Source: KBS-83 sp051025295 (lineage in GTDB: Bacteria; Acidobacteriota; Terriglobia; Terriglobales; Acidobacteriaceae). Taken from it: a stretch of 64,000 nucleotides of DNA. The DNA is taken from assembly GCA_051025295.1 (NCBI GenBank), contig JBMGJV010000015.1. The stretch is one strand, 5' to 3'. Below the pieces are notes generated by a model that saw nothing but the letters and a program-made list of their open reading frames with translations, was not told the origin of the DNA and did no database searches. Position 1 is the first letter of the stretch, and every line of letters begins with the position of its first letter. Positions 9,601 to 18,688 of the stretch are shown one piece after another. The position numbers were made by a program, and so were the translations under genes.

Positions 9601-11085
9601 ATGCTCCGACCCCATTCGTTGCAGGCAGCGCTGCTGCTTGCACTCTCTGCCGGCTCCGCATTCGCCCAGACATCAGCCGACGCAACCGCTCAGACGCCGC
9701 AGGCGCGCATCGCGAAGCTTCTTTCTGCTACGCCCGGTGCGTGGACGCCCGCACAGATTGCGACGATGGAGCGACTGCGGGATGCAGCGCTCGCGGATCC
9801 CTATGCGTATACGGAGCTGCGCCACATGACGGATAACATCGGTCCACGTCTCGCTGGTTCCGCACAGGCAACGCAGGCTGTGGATTGGGTGGCACAGCAG
9901 ATGCGTGCACTCGGTGCGACGGTCACGATCGAGAAGACGACGGTGCCGCACTGGGTGCGCGGTGAAGAGACGGGCATGCTGACCGCGTGGCCCGGCATGG
10001 CGCCACAAACGACACAGAAGATCGTGCTGACGGCGCTCGGCAGCAGTGTTGGGACACCGAAGACCGGCCTGGACGCGGCAGTTGTTGTCGCTGACTCGTT
10101 CGCTGATCTGAAGGCGCTGGCTGCGGACGCGGTGAAGGGAAAGATCCTGCTCTTCAACGAAAAGTTCGACAAGGAGCTGGCTGCACAAGGGCGCGGCGGT
10201 GAGGCGTATGGAGAAGCCGTCGTGTATCGCGGGGCAGCGCCGGCTGTTGCGGCGTCGGTGGGCGCCGCTGCTGTGCTGGTGCGTTCCGTCGGCGGTGCGG
10301 ATTATCGACTGCCCCACACCGGCATGACGTACTACATGCCTGGCGTGCCAAAAATCCCGGCAGCCGCGGTCACGGCCGAAGACGCGGACCTGCTGAAAAA
10401 CCTGACAACCCAAGGTGAGGTGCGCATGCACCTGACGCTGACGCCGGAGACGCTACCGCGTGTCGAGAGCGCGAACGTGCTGGCCGACTGGAAGGGAAGC
10501 GAGCACCCGGAGCAGGTGGTAATCGTGTCCGGCCATCTTGACTCGTGGGATCTGGGCACCGGCGCGATCGATGACGGCGCCGGCATTGTTGTCTCCATGG
10601 AGGCCATTCACCTGTTGCAGAAACTCGGAATTCATCCAAAGCGCACGATTCGTTTCGTCGCGTGGATGGACGAGGAGCAGGGCTCCGATGGCGCGCAGAG
10701 TTATGCGCAGGACTACGCGGGCGAGATCGCGAATCACATCGGTGCGATCGAGTCCGACCTGGGCGCGGGCCACCCCACTGGGCTGGCGTTCCAGGGCGGC
10801 GCGCAGCTTGAGGACTGGCTTCAGCCGATCTCGCGCGTGCTCGCGCCGATTGGTGCGCCATTGCTGGTGCGCAGTCCGGAGACGGGCGAAGACATCAACA
10901 CAATCACATCGAAAGGTGTGCCTGGCTTTGCGCCGATCCAGGACAGTCGCTACTACTTCAACTATCACCACACGCCGGCCGACACCTTCGACAAGGTGAA
11001 CGCCCGTGAACTGGCCGAGAACGCGGCCGTGATGGCTGTGACCGCCTACGCACTGGCGGATGCGGAGACACCCGCGCCGCGGTAG
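9601..11085 (+). CDS. M28 family zinc aminopeptidase/carboxypeptidase Q-like
   Basis: Secreted metallopeptidase of about 494 residues. The ATG at 9601 gives a good signal peptide (cleavage near SAFAQ); the frame is also open to an ATG at 9580 and a GTG at 9568, and no start has a clear ribosome site. The order is an N-terminal half with an inserted PA-like domain (about 130-270), then the M28 catalytic domain. Zinc ligands are in VSGHLDSWDLGTGAIDDGAG (His, bridging Asp), WMDEEQG (Glu pair) and YYFNYHHTPADT (distal His). The order resembles plasma glutamate carboxypeptidase. It converges with the MutS-like gene, 1 bp away. Confidence 0.9.
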   Translation: MLRPHSLQAALLLALSAGSAFAQTSADATAQTPQARIAKLLSATPGAWTPAQIATMERLRDAALADPYAYTELRHMTDNIGPRLAGSAQATQAVDWVAQQMRALGATVTIEKTTVPHWVRGEETGMLTAWPGMAPQTTQKIVLTALGSSVGTPKTGLDAAVVVADSFADLKALAADAVKGKILLFNEKFDKELAAQGRGGEAYGEAVVYRGAAPAVAASVGAAAVLVRSVGGADYRLPHTGMTYYMPGVPKIPAAAVTAEDADLLKNLTTQGEVRMHLTLTPETLPRVESANVLADWKGSEHPEQVVIVSGHLDSWDLGTGAIDDGAGIVVSMEAIHLLQKLGIHPKRTIRFVAWMDEEQGSDGAQSYAQDYAGEIANHIGAIESDLGAGHPTGLAFQGGAQLEDWLQPISRVLAPIGAPLLVRSPETGEDINTITSKGVPGFAPIQDSRYYFNYHHTPADTFDKVNARELAENAAVMAVTAYALADAETPAPR

Positions 11086-11086
11086 C

Positions 11087-12886
11087 TCATTCCGAGACCT
11101 CGAGGCCGATTGAACGCATGAGTGCAAGCGCGTTGGTGCTGTTCGCAATGCCGGGCGTGAGCCGGTAGTCGAAGTGGAGTGCGCCGCCAGCGAACTGATC
11201 GCCGAAATGCACGTTGCTGGCGCGGCAGCCCATCTGTTTTGCAATCTCCGTCAATGCGAGATCGTGCGTCGTGATGATGCCAATCGCGTGCCGGGCCACG
11301 AGGCTGCGTAGCAGCGCCTCTGTCCCGACGCGCCGGTCGTGCGAGTTCGTGCCCGAGAGCAGCTCATCGAGCAGGTAGAGCGTGGGTCCTTGTGCCGCGA
11401 GATCGACAATGTGCTTCAGTCGTTGGATCTCTGCGTAGAAACGCGAGAGCCCGCCCTGTAGTGAGTCCTGCACCTGGATGGAGGCGCCGATGCTGACAGG
11501 CGCGAGCGACATGCTGTCGCAGCACACCGGGGCGCCGCTTTGTGCGAGGACGACGTTGAGTCCGAGCGCGCGCAGCAGCGTGCTCTTCCCCGCCATGTTT
11601 GGGCCGCTCACGATAAGGAGTGAATGTTCCGGGTTGAGCTCCAGGTCGTTGGACACGGCCTTCGCTTGCGGCAACAGCGGATGCCGGAGGGCGCGCGCGA
11701 CGATCCTCGGCGATCCGCTGCGCAACTCGGGATACGTGCACTCCGGCTGCTCATACGCGAAGCATGAGAGCGAGCTGAGCGCTTCGAACTCGCCGACACT
11801 GCTGACCCACATCCGCATCTGCTGGCCGTGGCGCGCCCGCCAGCGTTCGATGGCGATCATGCAGAGCGGCGTCCAGAAGACGAAGCGATCTGCGATTTTG
11901 ACGAAGAGATTGTCATTCGATTCCAGCCAGTGCAGCGTGCGCTCGAGTTGCGCGATGGCGCGCGACGGCGCTAAGCCATGCTGCACCGCGCTTTGCAGCG
12001 CCACGAGCCCTGCGCTCGTGAATGTCTCTGCTTCGAGCACAGACAGCACCTGCCGCAGCGGCGGCAGCAGGGGAGAGATCGGCAGCGTCTGCTCAGCGCG
12101 GTGCCGCAGTTCACCGAAAACGCGCGCATTGAAGATGCCATTGACCACCGTCAGCAGCAAGAACCACGTAACGACGCCGGCCCCCATCCAGTAGAAGAGC
12201 GCGGTAATCCAGAGCACAGCCAAAGGCAGCGCAAGCCAAAGCGCCCAGACTGGGGTGTGGGCGAGCGGCGTCTCTGTCCACGCGATGAGTGAGTCCGGCG
12301 TGCCGTTTTCGATGGCTGCCGCGGTCATGGCGAGCCGCTCACGTAAATCCACGCGTGGTGCAAGCTCGCGAACAGAGGACTGACGCACTTCGACGACCTC
12401 GGGCTCTGCTGGTGAGACTAGCCAGGACGCGAGCGTTTCCTGCCCGGGTGCACTGCGCGCCTGTGACAGCAACTCGAACAGGCTGCCCTCGCCGAAGATA
12501 TCGAGATCGCGCGCGTAGAGATGGTCTGCCTTTAAGAAGCGCGCGCCGCTGTCGCCCTTGCCGGCCCACACATCGTTGAGGCGATCGACGCCTCGCGTGT
12601 AGAACGCATGCAGGCTCCGAGCCGCACGCAGACGTCGAAGCAGCCGCTCATGGCTGATCCATAAAGCGGCAAAGAAGAGGATAGGGATAAGTGCCCAGGC
12701 CAGCGCATCTGGATGTTCTCGTGCCAGCCACAGGCCAAGCACTACTGTGGCTGCCGCCAGCAGGAGCTTGGCAATGCCGAAGCGGCGATCGAGGCCACGC
12801 AGGCGCGTCTCGTCAGCGCTCAACCCACGCAGGCGCTGCTCGTAGACCGGTGCCGCGCCCGAAGCGGTCATCTGCGCGGCACTCAA
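11087..12886 (-). CDS. Membrane-anchored MutS-family ATPase
   Basis: 599 residues. The C-terminal half is a MutS-type ABC ATPase (domain V): Walker A GPNMAGKST at 428-436, signature region around QDSLQGGLSRFYAEI (about 472-487), Walker B LYLLDE at 503-508 followed by LSGTNSHDR, and H-loop ITTHD near 539-541. The DNA mismatch-recognition domain of MutS1 is missing. Instead there are four predicted membrane helices at about 37-55, 62-78, 212-232 and 235-252. The family occurs in Acidobacteria and Bacteroidetes and is functionally undefined; a role in mismatch repair is doubtful. The start codon overlaps the gltX stop by 4 bp. Confidence 0.88.
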   Translation of the reverse strand: MSAAQMTASGAAPVYEQRLRGLSADETRLRGLDRRFGIAKLLLAAATVVLGLWLAREHPDALAWALIPILFFAALWISHERLLRRLRAARSLHAFYTRGVDRLNDVWAGKGDSGARFLKADHLYARDLDIFGEGSLFELLSQARSAPGQETLASWLVSPAEPEVVEVRQSSVRELAPRVDLRERLAMTAAAIENGTPDSLIAWTETPLAHTPVWALWLALPLAVLWITALFYWMGAGVVTWFLLLTVVNGIFNARVFGELRHRAEQTLPISPLLPPLRQVLSVLEAETFTSAGLVALQSAVQHGLAPSRAIAQLERTLHWLESNDNLFVKIADRFVFWTPLCMIAIERWRARHGQQMRMWVSSVGEFEALSSLSCFAYEQPECTYPELRSGSPRIVARALRHPLLPQAKAVSNDLELNPEHSLLIVSGPNMAGKSTLLRALGLNVVLAQSGAPVCCDSMSLAPVSIGASIQVQDSLQGGLSRFYAEIQRLKHIVDLAAQGPTLYLLDELLSGTNSHDRRVGTEALLRSLVARHAIGIITTHDLALTEIAKQMGCRASNVHFGDQFAGGALHFDYRLTPGIANSTNALALMRSIGLEVSE

Positions 12887-14367
12887 GCGGACTGCGCAGC
12901 CTCGGTGCTTGCCGGCGCGATGCTGGGTGCCGCAGCCAGACGCCGCACGACGCGATCTTTGCCAAGCGCGACCATGACTGCGAAGAGCGAGGGCGCGACT
13001 GCCTGCCCGGTCAGCGCGACACGCGCTCCGTTGATTAGCACGCCCGGCTTCAGGCCCTTCTCTTCGGCAAATGCTCGCAGCAGTTGTTCGGCGCTCGCTT
13101 CGGTGAACTCCTGCGCCACGGAGTAGCGACTGCCCAACTGAACGAGAAGGTCGCGTGCAGCATCATCCTTCAGGAACTTCGCAATGGCCGCCGGCTCGAT
13201 CGTGAAGACGTCACTGAGATAAGCACGGAAGGTCGTGGCGAAGTCCGTAAGGCTGCGGGCACGCGGCTTCAGCAGTTCGATCGCTGCGAGCACGTCATCG
13301 CGACCCCGGGTTGGCGTGAATCCTGCCTTCTGCCACTCCATCTCGATCAGGGGCAGCAGATCGCTCGCGCTCATGATGCGAATCCATTCCGTGTTGAACC
13401 ACGCCAGCTTGTCATTGTCGAACACGGCATTCGACTTCGAGATGCCGTCGAGCGTGAACAGGCGGGTCAATTCGTCGGAGCTGAAGATCTCGCGATCGCG
13501 CCCCTGCTCATCCTTCCCGGCAACGCCGGGACTCCAGCCGAGCAGCGCGAGGAAGTTGCGGAACGCCTCGGGCACGATGCCCATGTCCTTGTACGAGATC
13601 ACGGAGGTGGCGCCATGGCGCTTCGACAGGCGTGTTTTATCCGGCCCAAGGATGAGCGGCACGTGCGCAAAGATGGGCAGCGGCGCACCCAGCGCTTGGT
13701 ATTGCAGCACCTGCTTGGGCGTATTCGAGATGTGATCCGCTCCGCGAATGATGTGGGTCAGCCGCATGTCGATGTCGTCAGCAACCACGGACAGGTGATA
13801 GGTCGGGATGCCATCCGAGCGCAGCAGGACAAAGTCTTCAATCTCCTGGTTTGCGAACTCGACGCGTCCAACGACGGCATCGTCAAATGCCGTGACCCCG
13901 TCTTCAGGCACGCGAAAGCGAATCGCCGCCGCCTCGCCCTTGGCCACGCGCGAAGCTGAATCCGCTGGCGCAATCACGCTGCAGCGTCGGTCGTACATCG
14001 GCGGCTTGCCCGCTTCCGACGCCACCTTGCGGCGATGCTCCAGGTCTTCCTTCGTGCAGAAGCACCGGTAGGCGTGGCCGGAGTCGACCAGCTTCTGCGC
14101 GGTTGCTTTGTAGAGATCGAGCCTCTGCGACTGAAAGAACGGGCCCTCATCCCAGTTCAGCCCGAGCCAGCGCATGCCCTCGAGGATGCCTTCCACCATG
14201 GCTTCTGAGGAGCGCTCGAAATCGGTGTCCTCAATGCGCAGAATCAGCGTGCCGCCGGTATGCCGCGCAAACAGCCAGTTGAACAGTGCGGTACGTGCGC
14301 CACCGACGTGAAGATAGCCGGTGGGCGAGGGAGCGAAGCGAACACGGGGTGACGAGATAGCAGCCAT
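12883..14367 (-). CDS. gltX: Glutamyl-tRNA synthetase
   Basis: Charges tRNA-Glu (possibly also tRNA-Gln) in the cytoplasm. The ATG at 14367 gives 494 residues starting MAAISSPRVRFAPSPTG, as usual for the family; the frame is open upstream but has no homology. The class I HIGH-type motif is in PSPTGYLHVGG (residues 14-23), and the KMSKS-type motif is DKTRLSKRHGAT. The helical anticodon-binding domain occupies the C-terminal third. It is followed by the MutS-like gene with a 4-bp overlap and preceded by a small membrane protein gene 56 bp upstream. Confidence 0.97.
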   Translation of the reverse strand: MAAISSPRVRFAPSPTGYLHVGGARTALFNWLFARHTGGTLILRIEDTDFERSSEAMVEGILEGMRWLGLNWDEGPFFQSQRLDLYKATAQKLVDSGHAYRCFCTKEDLEHRRKVASEAGKPPMYDRRCSVIAPADSASRVAKGEAAAIRFRVPEDGVTAFDDAVVGRVEFANQEIEDFVLLRSDGIPTYHLSVVADDIDMRLTHIIRGADHISNTPKQVLQYQALGAPLPIFAHVPLILGPDKTRLSKRHGATSVISYKDMGIVPEAFRNFLALLGWSPGVAGKDEQGRDREIFSSDELTRLFTLDGISKSNAVFDNDKLAWFNTEWIRIMSASDLLPLIEMEWQKAGFTPTRGRDDVLAAIELLKPRARSLTDFATTFRAYLSDVFTIEPAAIAKFLKDDAARDLLVQLGSRYSVAQEFTEASAEQLLRAFAEEKGLKPGVLINGARVALTGQAVAPSLFAVMVALGKDRVVRRLAAAPSIAPASTEAAQSA

Positions 14368-14423
14368 AGGTTGGATCACCCTCGATGCTAGACGATCTTG
14401 CCGAGTGGGGCGACCGCGCCCGA

Positions 14424-14735
14424 TTAACGCCGCGGGTCGGGCCCGCTGTAGGTGGCCGGGTAGCCGCCGGGCGGGATCACGACGGGCGGGTACGCTCCGG
14501 CTGACACCTGCGCGATGGGCACGACCTTCCACTGTGAAAACGCGACGATGTAGAGCACGATCAGGTTCGCCAGCGGCACGAAAAACAGCAGCACGAGCCA
14601 AGGTGAGAAGCCGGCCTTCTTAAAGATCATCCAGAACGGGATGACATACACCAGCACGCCGATGACCGAGACGAACAGGAACAGCGGAGCGAGGTAGAGG
14701 AAGTGCGGATCGTGCATGATCTGGTTCGGGTCCAT
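14424..14735 (-). CDS. Small two-TM membrane protein
   Basis: 103 residues from the ATG at 14735, chosen because an AGGAGC ribosome site sits 6 bases upstream; the open frame extends further. Two predicted membrane helices lie at about residues 14-36 and 45-67. They are joined by a short basic loop (IFKKAGFSPWL) and followed by a Pro/Tyr/Gly-rich tail (VVIPPGGYPATYSGPDPRR) that is probably disordered. No family recognised. It lies 65 bp downstream of another two-TM gene and 56 bp upstream of gltX, on the same strand. Confidence 0.75.
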   Translation of the reverse strand: MDPNQIMHDPHFLYLAPLFLFVSVIGVLVYVIPFWMIFKKAGFSPWLVLLFFVPLANLIVLYIVAFSQWKVVPIAQVSAGAYPPVVIPPGGYPATYSGPDPRR

Positions 14736-14800
14736 CGATAGCTCCTGTTCGCAGCGGGCCAGCAGGCCGGCTGGTGCGGTCAACGATACAGCTCGCTCGT

Positions 14801-15178
14801 TCAGATGTCGCGATCGAACTGGACCGGGAAGATCGACTTGAGCACGATCACGAGCAGCCCAAGCACGTTGGCGGTCGCGGTGCCGAGCAGCGCAATCAGA
14901 ACAGCGTCCGAGAGGCGACGCTGGTGCAGCTCCTCACGAAGAATGATCGCGCCCACGAAGACCAGCCAGCCAACGGTGAGTACGAAGAGGCTGGGCACCA
15001 GCCAACGTCGGAAGCCGAGGAACTGCGCCTTGCGCTCGTCGTCGTACTGATCACGTTCGGCCAGCGCTGCGGGATCGGCCGTGGCGACTGCGGCGCGGGG
15101 TGCGAAGCTCGTCAGCGTTGAGTCGGTGATGGTCTGCGGGTCGGGCGCGGTCGTCGGACCAGGTGTGGGTGTGCTCAT
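14801..15178 (-). CDS. Two-TM protein overlapping the Panacea gene; candidate toxin or effector
   Basis: 125 residues. The first 40 are Pro/Thr/Ala-rich and probably disordered, then a charged stretch (ERDQYDDERK), then membrane helices at about 59-80 and 92-114, ending in a short charged tail. The start at 15178 overlaps the stop of the Panacea-domain gene by 4 bp, which implies translational coupling. Panacea (DUF4065) antitoxins are known to pair with many unrelated toxins, including small membrane proteins, so a toxin role is possible. That role is inferred from gene order and topology alone. Confidence 0.75.
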   Translation of the reverse strand: MSTPTPGPTTAPDPQTITDSTLTSFAPRAAVATADPAALAERDQYDDERKAQFLGFRRWLVPSLFVLTVGWLVFVGAIILREELHQRRLSDAVLIALLGTATANVLGLLVIVLKSIFPVQFDRDI

Positions 15179-15687
15179 GCGGCCACCGGCTTCAGGATCT
15201 CGCGGAAGTAGGCAGTAATGTCCGCGTCGGGGATTGGTACGAAGCGTTTGCCCGCGTGCTGCTGCCATGCACGCGCCCAGGGTGTGGCGGAGCCGTGAGT
15301 CATGGCAGAGAGCTGCACGCCGGAGTAATTGCCATACTGCTCGACCACGCGCTCAATGATGCGATCTGCATAGGTAACCGCAGCATCTTCCGGGGGCAGC
15401 TCATACGGCGCGATGAGGAGCTTCGTCCCGCTGCGGACCAGGTCACGCGCTGGCGCCGTGATGGGCTGTGCACCGTAGCTGCGAAAGGCGCGATACACAT
15501 CCGGCAGCACTGGCCCGTACTGCCAGGCTTCCACCGTTCGATCGAGCAGCGGCCGTCCGGTGAGCGCAAGGTGCCAGCCATGCGCGTAGTAGAGCAGCTT
15601 CTGCAGCTTGAGAGGGTCGAGCCGCAGTCCGCGCCGGGCTGCGGTCTCGAGCATTCGATTTGCCACCGCGCGTGGATCAAATGGCAT
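15175..15687 (-). CDS. Panacea (DUF4065/SocA-like) domain protein; candidate antitoxin
   Basis: 170 residues from the ATG at 15687; the open frame upstream lacks homology. The whole protein matches the Panacea domain: DPLKLQKLLYYAHGWHLALTG (about 25-45), the EAWQYGPVLPDVY core (53-65) and a late LSAMTHGSATPWARAW motif. Members include the antitoxin/proteolysis adaptor SocA of Caulobacter, prophage GepA and the PanA antitoxins. The downstream two-TM gene overlaps it by 4 bp, while pspA ends 71 bp upstream. An ordinary stand-alone DUF4065 protein remains possible. Confidence 0.88.
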   Translation of the reverse strand: MPFDPRAVANRMLETAARRGLRLDPLKLQKLLYYAHGWHLALTGRPLLDRTVEAWQYGPVLPDVYRAFRSYGAQPITAPARDLVRSGTKLLIAPYELPPEDAAVTYADRIIERVVEQYGNYSGVQLSAMTHGSATPWARAWQQHAGKRFVPIPDADITAYFREILKPVAA

Positions 15688-15758
15688 AGGTGGGACCCCG
15701 GCGCCCGTGCAGCGAAGCGCCTCGTGCGAGTAGTGTGCCACGGTTGTGGCAGGTATGT

Positions 15759-16454
15759 TCAGGCCGGGCGCGGCAGCCGGGGCTGCTCCTCGTGCTCGGC
15801 CTTCAAGGAACGCAACAGTTCCTCGATCTGGTCTTCGCGCTCAAAGGCCTGGAAGCGTTCCTCCAGATCCAACTCGCCGAGTTGCGCTACGTCCTCACCT
15901 GCCGCGAGCGTGCGATGGGCGCGAGCGGTTGCGGTGGCCTCGTCGATACGGCCGCGCACCCGGGCCAGCGTGGCCGCCGTCTTCGGCTCATTGCCATTCA
16001 CCCTCTCGCTCAGCCGCGCCCGGCGATGCTCAATCGCCAGCAGTTCGCAGCGCGACTCTGTCTCTTTCAGCCGCTGCTGCAACCGGCCCAGCGCCTGGCG
16101 CAACGTGTCCGTCTCTGCGCGCTGATCGTTGAGCTGTTGCGCGAAGCTCCCCGCCATCTGCTGATGGCTAAGCTGCTGGCGCAGCGCGGCGCGTGCCATC
16201 TCGTCCTGCTGGCGGGAGACGGCGAGCGCGGCCTTGCGCTGCCAGCTTCCCGCGGCCTCTTCGTGCTCGGCCTGCTTCTTCTCGAGCAGGTGCTGGTCGG
16301 CCAGCGCCATGGCGACCTGAGTCTTTACCTGCAGCAGTTGGTTCTCCATGTCGACAATCAGCTGACGAAGCATCTTCTGCGGATCCTCGGCACGCGCGAC
16401 CAGGTCGTTCAGGTTGGCGCGCAGCAGCGTGGCGACTCGTTCGAGCAGTGCCAT
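15759..16454 (-). CDS. pspA: PspA/IM30 family membrane-stress protein
   Basis: 231 residues, nearly all alpha-helical coiled coil, the usual length for PspA/LiaH/Vipp1. The N-terminal amphipathic helix (LLERVATLLRANLNDLV) and the sequence AEDPQKMLRQLIVDME are diagnostic of the family, which binds stressed membranes and oligomerises on them. The ribosome site GGAGACACC precedes the ATG. It lies 66 bp downstream of the flotillin gene on the same strand. PspF and PspBC are not encoded nearby, so control probably comes from the XRE gene at the head of the cluster. Confidence 0.94.
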   Translation of the reverse strand: MALLERVATLLRANLNDLVARAEDPQKMLRQLIVDMENQLLQVKTQVAMALADQHLLEKKQAEHEEAAGSWQRKAALAVSRQQDEMARAALRQQLSHQQMAGSFAQQLNDQRAETDTLRQALGRLQQRLKETESRCELLAIEHRRARLSERVNGNEPKTAATLARVRGRIDEATATARAHRTLAAGEDVAQLGELDLEERFQAFEREDQIEELLRSLKAEHEEQPRLPRPA

Positions 16455-16520
16455 GGCGGTGTCTCCTTTCAGGAGTGATGCGTTATGGAGCGGGCCCGCG
16501 AAGAACCCGCTCCTTCAGAG

Positions 16521-17942
16521 TTAGCTCTGCGGCGTGCCGTTGCCATTCGGCCGCGACTGCATGCTCTTCACGTTTGACATCAGTTCACGCATGTCCATGC
16601 CGGACAGCGCTTCGAACAGCGCCGGCACCTGCGCGGCAATCTTCGTCATCTCCCCGGTCAGCTTGTTGGCGCCGATCTGCCCGTCGCCCCCAGTCGAGAT
16701 GATGGTGATCTTGTCCACCTTCGACAGCGGCTCCGCCATGGCGCGGACCACATCGGCCATGTTGGTGATCAGCCGATCGACAACGGCAGCCTGCGTCCAC
16801 TCCTGGTAAGCCTCAGCCTTCACATTCATGGCCTTTGCCTCAGCCTCGCCCTTCTGGAAGATGACAGCGGCTTCCGCTTCGCCCTGCGCGCGAATGGCAG
16901 AGGCGCGGCCCTCGGCTTCGACGATCAGGCGAGACTTCTCCGCGGCGGCGATGTTCTCGATGCGCTGACGCTCGATCTCGGACTGCTTCAGCACGGTCGC
17001 GATCAGCTCCTTTTCGTGACGCAGGATTTCGAAGTCCTGCACCTTCACCTGCTGCTCCTTCTCGATCTGCATGATCTTGACCTGCTCGGCCACTACCTGC
17101 TGCTGCATGACGTTGGTCTGCAGCTCGTATGCCTTATCGGCCTGCGCCTCCTGCCGGCGGCTTTGTTCGGTGTACTGCGCCTTCGAGATATCGAGATCGC
17201 GTTGTGCCTGAGCCTGTTTGGCCAGCGACTGTGTCTCGGCGAGCACACGCTCCTGGTCGGCGGCTGCCTTGGCGACGGCGGCCTCCCGCGTTGCGATGGC
17301 GCGGCGGATCGCCGTGTCGCGCTCCGCCTCCGCGGCAGCAACGTCCGCGTCACGCTTGATGCGCGCAATATCCGGCCGTCCCATGTTGGTGATGTATTCG
17401 TTCTTGTCACGAACTTCCTTGATGGTGAACGAGATCACCTCGAGCCCCATCTTGTTCATGTCCTCGGCGCAGGTGGCGCGCATGCGCTCGCCCACCATCT
17501 CCGGCTCCTTCACGATCTGCTCCACCGTGAGCTGACCGATGATGCCGCGCAGGTGGCCTTCCATCACCAGGCGGATCAGCCCTTCGCGCTGTGGCGGCGT
17601 CTTCGTCAGGAACTGCTCGGCCGCGGTCAGGATCGACTCGCGGTCGGAGCGCACCTTGATCTGCGCGACCGCCTCCACCGTTACCGCGACGCCCTGCTTG
17701 GTGTAGAGGTCCTGCTGTGGCGCAACGTCGAAGGACATCAGCTCAAGCGAGAGCTGGCGAAACGTCTCGACTACTGGCAGAATGACCGCGCCCGCGCCCT
17801 TGATGATGCGCGGTCCGCGCAGGCCGTACACGATGATGGCCTCGTTGGGGCCAGCCTTGCGGAACAGGCTGCCCAGGAACATGAAAATGAACAGTGTGGC
17901 CAGGACGATCAGTCCGGCGATGACAATGACAGAGTTCGGCAT
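16521..17942 (-). CDS. floT: Flotillin-family SPFH protein (FloT/YqiK-like)
   Basis: 473 residues. One N-terminal membrane helix (about 4-25) is followed by the SPFH/band-7 domain (about 28-200: GPNEAIIVYG, GAGAVILPVVE, LELMSFDVAPQQ). A long Ala/Glu/Gln-rich coiled coil (about 200-390) carries EAEAKA-type flotillin repeats. The C-terminal part (ITIISTGGDGQIGANKLTGEM) also matches flotillins. Such proteins scaffold ordered membrane microdomains. The NfeD-like gene lies 119 bp upstream and pspA 66 bp downstream, a common partnership. Confidence 0.94.
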   Translation of the reverse strand: MPNSVIVIAGLIVLATLFIFMFLGSLFRKAGPNEAIIVYGLRGPRIIKGAGAVILPVVETFRQLSLELMSFDVAPQQDLYTKQGVAVTVEAVAQIKVRSDRESILTAAEQFLTKTPPQREGLIRLVMEGHLRGIIGQLTVEQIVKEPEMVGERMRATCAEDMNKMGLEVISFTIKEVRDKNEYITNMGRPDIARIKRDADVAAAEAERDTAIRRAIATREAAVAKAAADQERVLAETQSLAKQAQAQRDLDISKAQYTEQSRRQEAQADKAYELQTNVMQQQVVAEQVKIMQIEKEQQVKVQDFEILRHEKELIATVLKQSEIERQRIENIAAAEKSRLIVEAEGRASAIRAQGEAEAAVIFQKGEAEAKAMNVKAEAYQEWTQAAVVDRLITNMADVVRAMAEPLSKVDKITIISTGGDGQIGANKLTGEMTKIAAQVPALFEALSGMDMRELMSNVKSMQSRPNGNGTPQS

Positions 17943-18061
17943 AACGATCCTTGCTGAACAAGCGGGCTCAAGCCAGAAGGACTGCTGTTGGGGACTGCGC
18001 GCCCTGGCTATGCACGCGGTCCGCGGAAAGGGGGCTCCGCAAGGGATATCTCACAGTGACG

Positions 18062-18688
18062 TCAGGCTGGCGGCGGTATGTCCATATCCGACCACGGCTC
18101 GACATACGCCACGCCGCGGTCGTAGCGCAGCACCACGACCTCGGCATCGCGCGCTATGGGCTGGCCGGTCTCGCTGCGTGCAGCGGCGGCGCGCCGCGCA
18201 CCACCCTGTGAGTAGGCGATCTCACCAGTCCCGCCCTCGCGGATGGAGCTGGTCACGCGTGCAAGAACGCCCGGCATGGCTGTCTCCTCTTCCGTCAGCA
18301 CTCGCTCGCGTGACAACAGAACGCGGGTGAGGAAGCTGAACACCAGGGCCGATCCGACGAAGCCGCTGAGCAGCGACAACACCAGGACAGCGCCTCCGAC
18401 CAGCCCGGTGTGGTGGCGCAGGAGGTAGCCTGTGCCACCGAACCAGCAGAGGAACGCCATCAGCGTGAAGCCGTTGAAAGGGGAGAGGCTGCTGTTTCCA
18501 TGACCATGGGCTGCGCTATGCGTGTGCGCTGAGCCGATATGCAACCGGCCCAGATGCAGATGGGGGAGATGCCCCAGGGGCACATGCCCCAGTCCGCTGA
18601 ACGCGGATACCATCGTCAGCACCAGCCCGACAGCAAAGCAGACCAGGTACCACTCTTCCGCACTCAATCCGAATAGCTGCATGGTCAT
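18062..18688 (-). CDS. NfeD-like/YqiJ-like membrane protein with His-rich loop
   Basis: 208 residues. Predicted membrane helices lie at about 12-30, 72-90 and 95-125. The C-terminal domain (about 135-200: MPGVLARVTSSIREGGTGEIAY, VVVLRYDRGVAYVEPW) looks like the OB fold of NfeD proteins, which partner flotillins. Between the first helices (residues 35-63) is a loop with nine histidines (GHVPLGHLPHLHLG, HTHSAAHGHG), unusual for the family and suggestive of metal binding. The start overlaps the XRE regulator stop by 4 bp. Confidence 0.85.
   Translation of the reverse strand: MTMQLFGLSAEEWYLVCFAVGLVLTMVSAFSGLGHVPLGHLPHLHLGRLHIGSAHTHSAAHGHGNSSLSPFNGFTLMAFLCWFGGTGYLLRHHTGLVGGAVLVLSLLSGFVGSALVFSFLTRVLLSRERVLTEEETAMPGVLARVTSSIREGGTGEIAYSQGGARRAAAARSETGQPIARDAEVVVLRYDRGVAYVEPWSDMDIPPPA

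Noticed and set aside
11087..12886. MutS1 mismatch repair protein
   Set aside because: The mismatch-binding domain is absent and membrane helices occupy the N-terminal half, so a standard MutS call is not supported.
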